A stretch of DNA of 15,420 nt, from assembly GCA_023421115.1 (NCBI GenBank), contig JAEZUI010000176.1, positions 1 to 15,420 on the forward strand, given 5' to 3'. Position numbers and translations under genes: made by a program. Below the pieces are notes generated by a model. The model made no database searches. It worked only from the letters and a program-made list of their open reading frames with translations, and was not told the DNA's origin. Numbering within the stretch: position 1 is the first letter of the stretch; each line of letters starts with the position of its first letter. Below, piece by piece: positions 15,094 through 15,420 of the stretch. Source of the DNA: Bacillota bacterium. Lineage in GTDB: Bacteria > Bacillota > Clostridia > Acetivibrionales > Acetivibrionaceae.

Positions 15094-15171
15094 TATAATT
15101 TACACACTCCTGATCTAAATTAATGCAATTAAATAAGTTAAAGCAAAAGCCTTAAAACTTTTACTAAATTT

Positions 15172-15200
15172 AGTATAACATTAAAACGCCCAATTGTTAA
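15172..15200 (-). promoter_or_regulatory. Sigma-A-like promoter for the minus-strand module
   Basis: Read on the minus strand, TTAACA (complement of 15195-15200) and TATACT (complement of 15172-15177) are separated by exactly 17 bp; the -35 matches consensus at five of six bases. The perfect 12-bp palindrome ACTAAATTTAGT (15163-15174) overlaps the downstream edge of the -10 box and could be an operator. Transcription would start about 70 bases before the gene beginning at 15093. Confidence 0.6.
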
Positions 15201-15228
15201 TATATATTTAAGGTTATTTAAGATGGGT

Positions 15229-15258
15229 GATTCAAGTAGATTCAAGTAGATTCAAGTA
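15229..15258 (+). repeat. Three perfect 10-bp direct repeats
   Basis: GATTCAAGTA occurs three times head to tail without gaps. The 10-bp period places each copy on the same face of the helix. It lies between the minus-strand promoter (15172-15200) and the plus-strand promoter (15265-15293), a position that suits a regulator-binding array, though replication slippage could also explain it. Confidence 0.9.
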
Positions 15259-15264
15259 TTTTTA

Positions 15265-15293
15265 TTTACAAAAGGGCCTTTTGCGTATATAAT
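15265..15293 (+). promoter_or_regulatory. Strong plus-strand sigma-A-like promoter with spacer palindrome
   Basis: TTTACA (15265-15270) and a perfect TATAAT (15288-15293) are 17 bp apart. The inverted repeat CAAAAGG (15269-15275) / CCTTTTG (15277-15283), centred on one G, occupies most of the spacer, a classical place for a repressor to bind. No open frame with a start codon follows within the remaining 127 bases, so the transcribed gene or RNA must lie mostly beyond the window. Confidence 0.6.
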
Positions 15294-15420
15294 AAATTTA
15301 TAGATAGAAGGTATGAATTAGATAGATTTCTTTTGTCAATGTAGTATTCTGATTGCACCATTTAATCCAAATTCCATATTCATTCTTCATACTGAAATTT
15401 AAATAGCCCAAGCATTATAT

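Larger units (their letters stand above)
15094..15420. other. Intergenic right edge with divergent control region
   Basis: No gene can be supported in these 327 bases. The left half holds the leader and promoter of the minus-strand module, the middle the triple 10-bp repeat, and then the plus-strand promoter with its spacer palindrome. From 15300 to 15420 I see only AT-rich sequence. The longest minus-strand frame there is about 30 codons from an ATG, ends at a stop near 15302 and has no recognisable content. Confidence 0.6.

Noticed and set aside
15300..15390. Minus-strand frame of about 30 codons from an ATG at the right edge.
   Set aside because: No ribosome site, no recognisable protein and an adjacent stop; the length is within chance for this composition.

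Overview
The window carries most of a division and cell-wall (dcw) gene cluster of a low-GC, spore-forming Firmicute. Clostridia are the best fit, and the Ruminiclostridium/Acetivibrio type of cluster is my guess from gene order and protein character. Reasons are the AT-rich DNA, strong GGAGG-type ribosome sites, frequent TTG/GTG starts, a SpoVD-type penicillin-binding protein with two PASTA domains, a SpoVE/FtsW-type SEDS protein, and a MurE with the DNPR motif of meso-diaminopimelate enzymes.

Layout, plus strand: mraZ (2-433); a duplicated 31-bp hairpin repeat (431-520); rsmH/mraW (562-1503); a 776-bp gene-free stretch with a 22-bp tandem repeat, a field of ACAAAAG words and a folded, possibly pseudoknotted leader (1504-2279); an FtsL-like protein (2280-2771); spoVD/ftsI (3019-5196) with its own promoter; a large nested hairpin (5197-5266); murE and murF overlapping by 20 bp (5411-8267); mraY (8404-9396); a MITE-like element (9411-9567) where murD often lies; spoVE/ftsW (9598-10707); murG (10720-11826); and a strong intrinsic terminator. 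A broken murA (11992-12375) follows, cut just after the catalytic-loop cysteine.

Beyond murA the dcw order stops. A hairpin that can serve both strands separates it from a minus-strand module: a membrane protein of 246 residues (15093-14353), then a membrane-anchored protein with a substrate-binding domain followed by a von Willebrand A domain (14150-12453). A second, diverged copy of the MITE-like element lies between these two genes. The right edge (15094-15420) has two divergent sigma-A-like promoters around a 3 x 10-bp direct repeat, with a palindrome at each promoter.

Functionally, MurE and MurF complete the UDP-MurNAc-pentapeptide, MraY and MurG convert it to lipid I and lipid II, and the SEDS protein (SpoVE/FtsW) with its class B PBP partner polymerise and crosslink septal or cortex peptidoglycan. 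FtsL belongs to the divisome scaffold, while MraZ and RsmH are the usual regulator and rRNA methylase at the head of the cluster. The minus-strand module looks unrelated and probably marks the rearrangement that removed the rest of murA. The most unusual material is between the genes rather than inside them.
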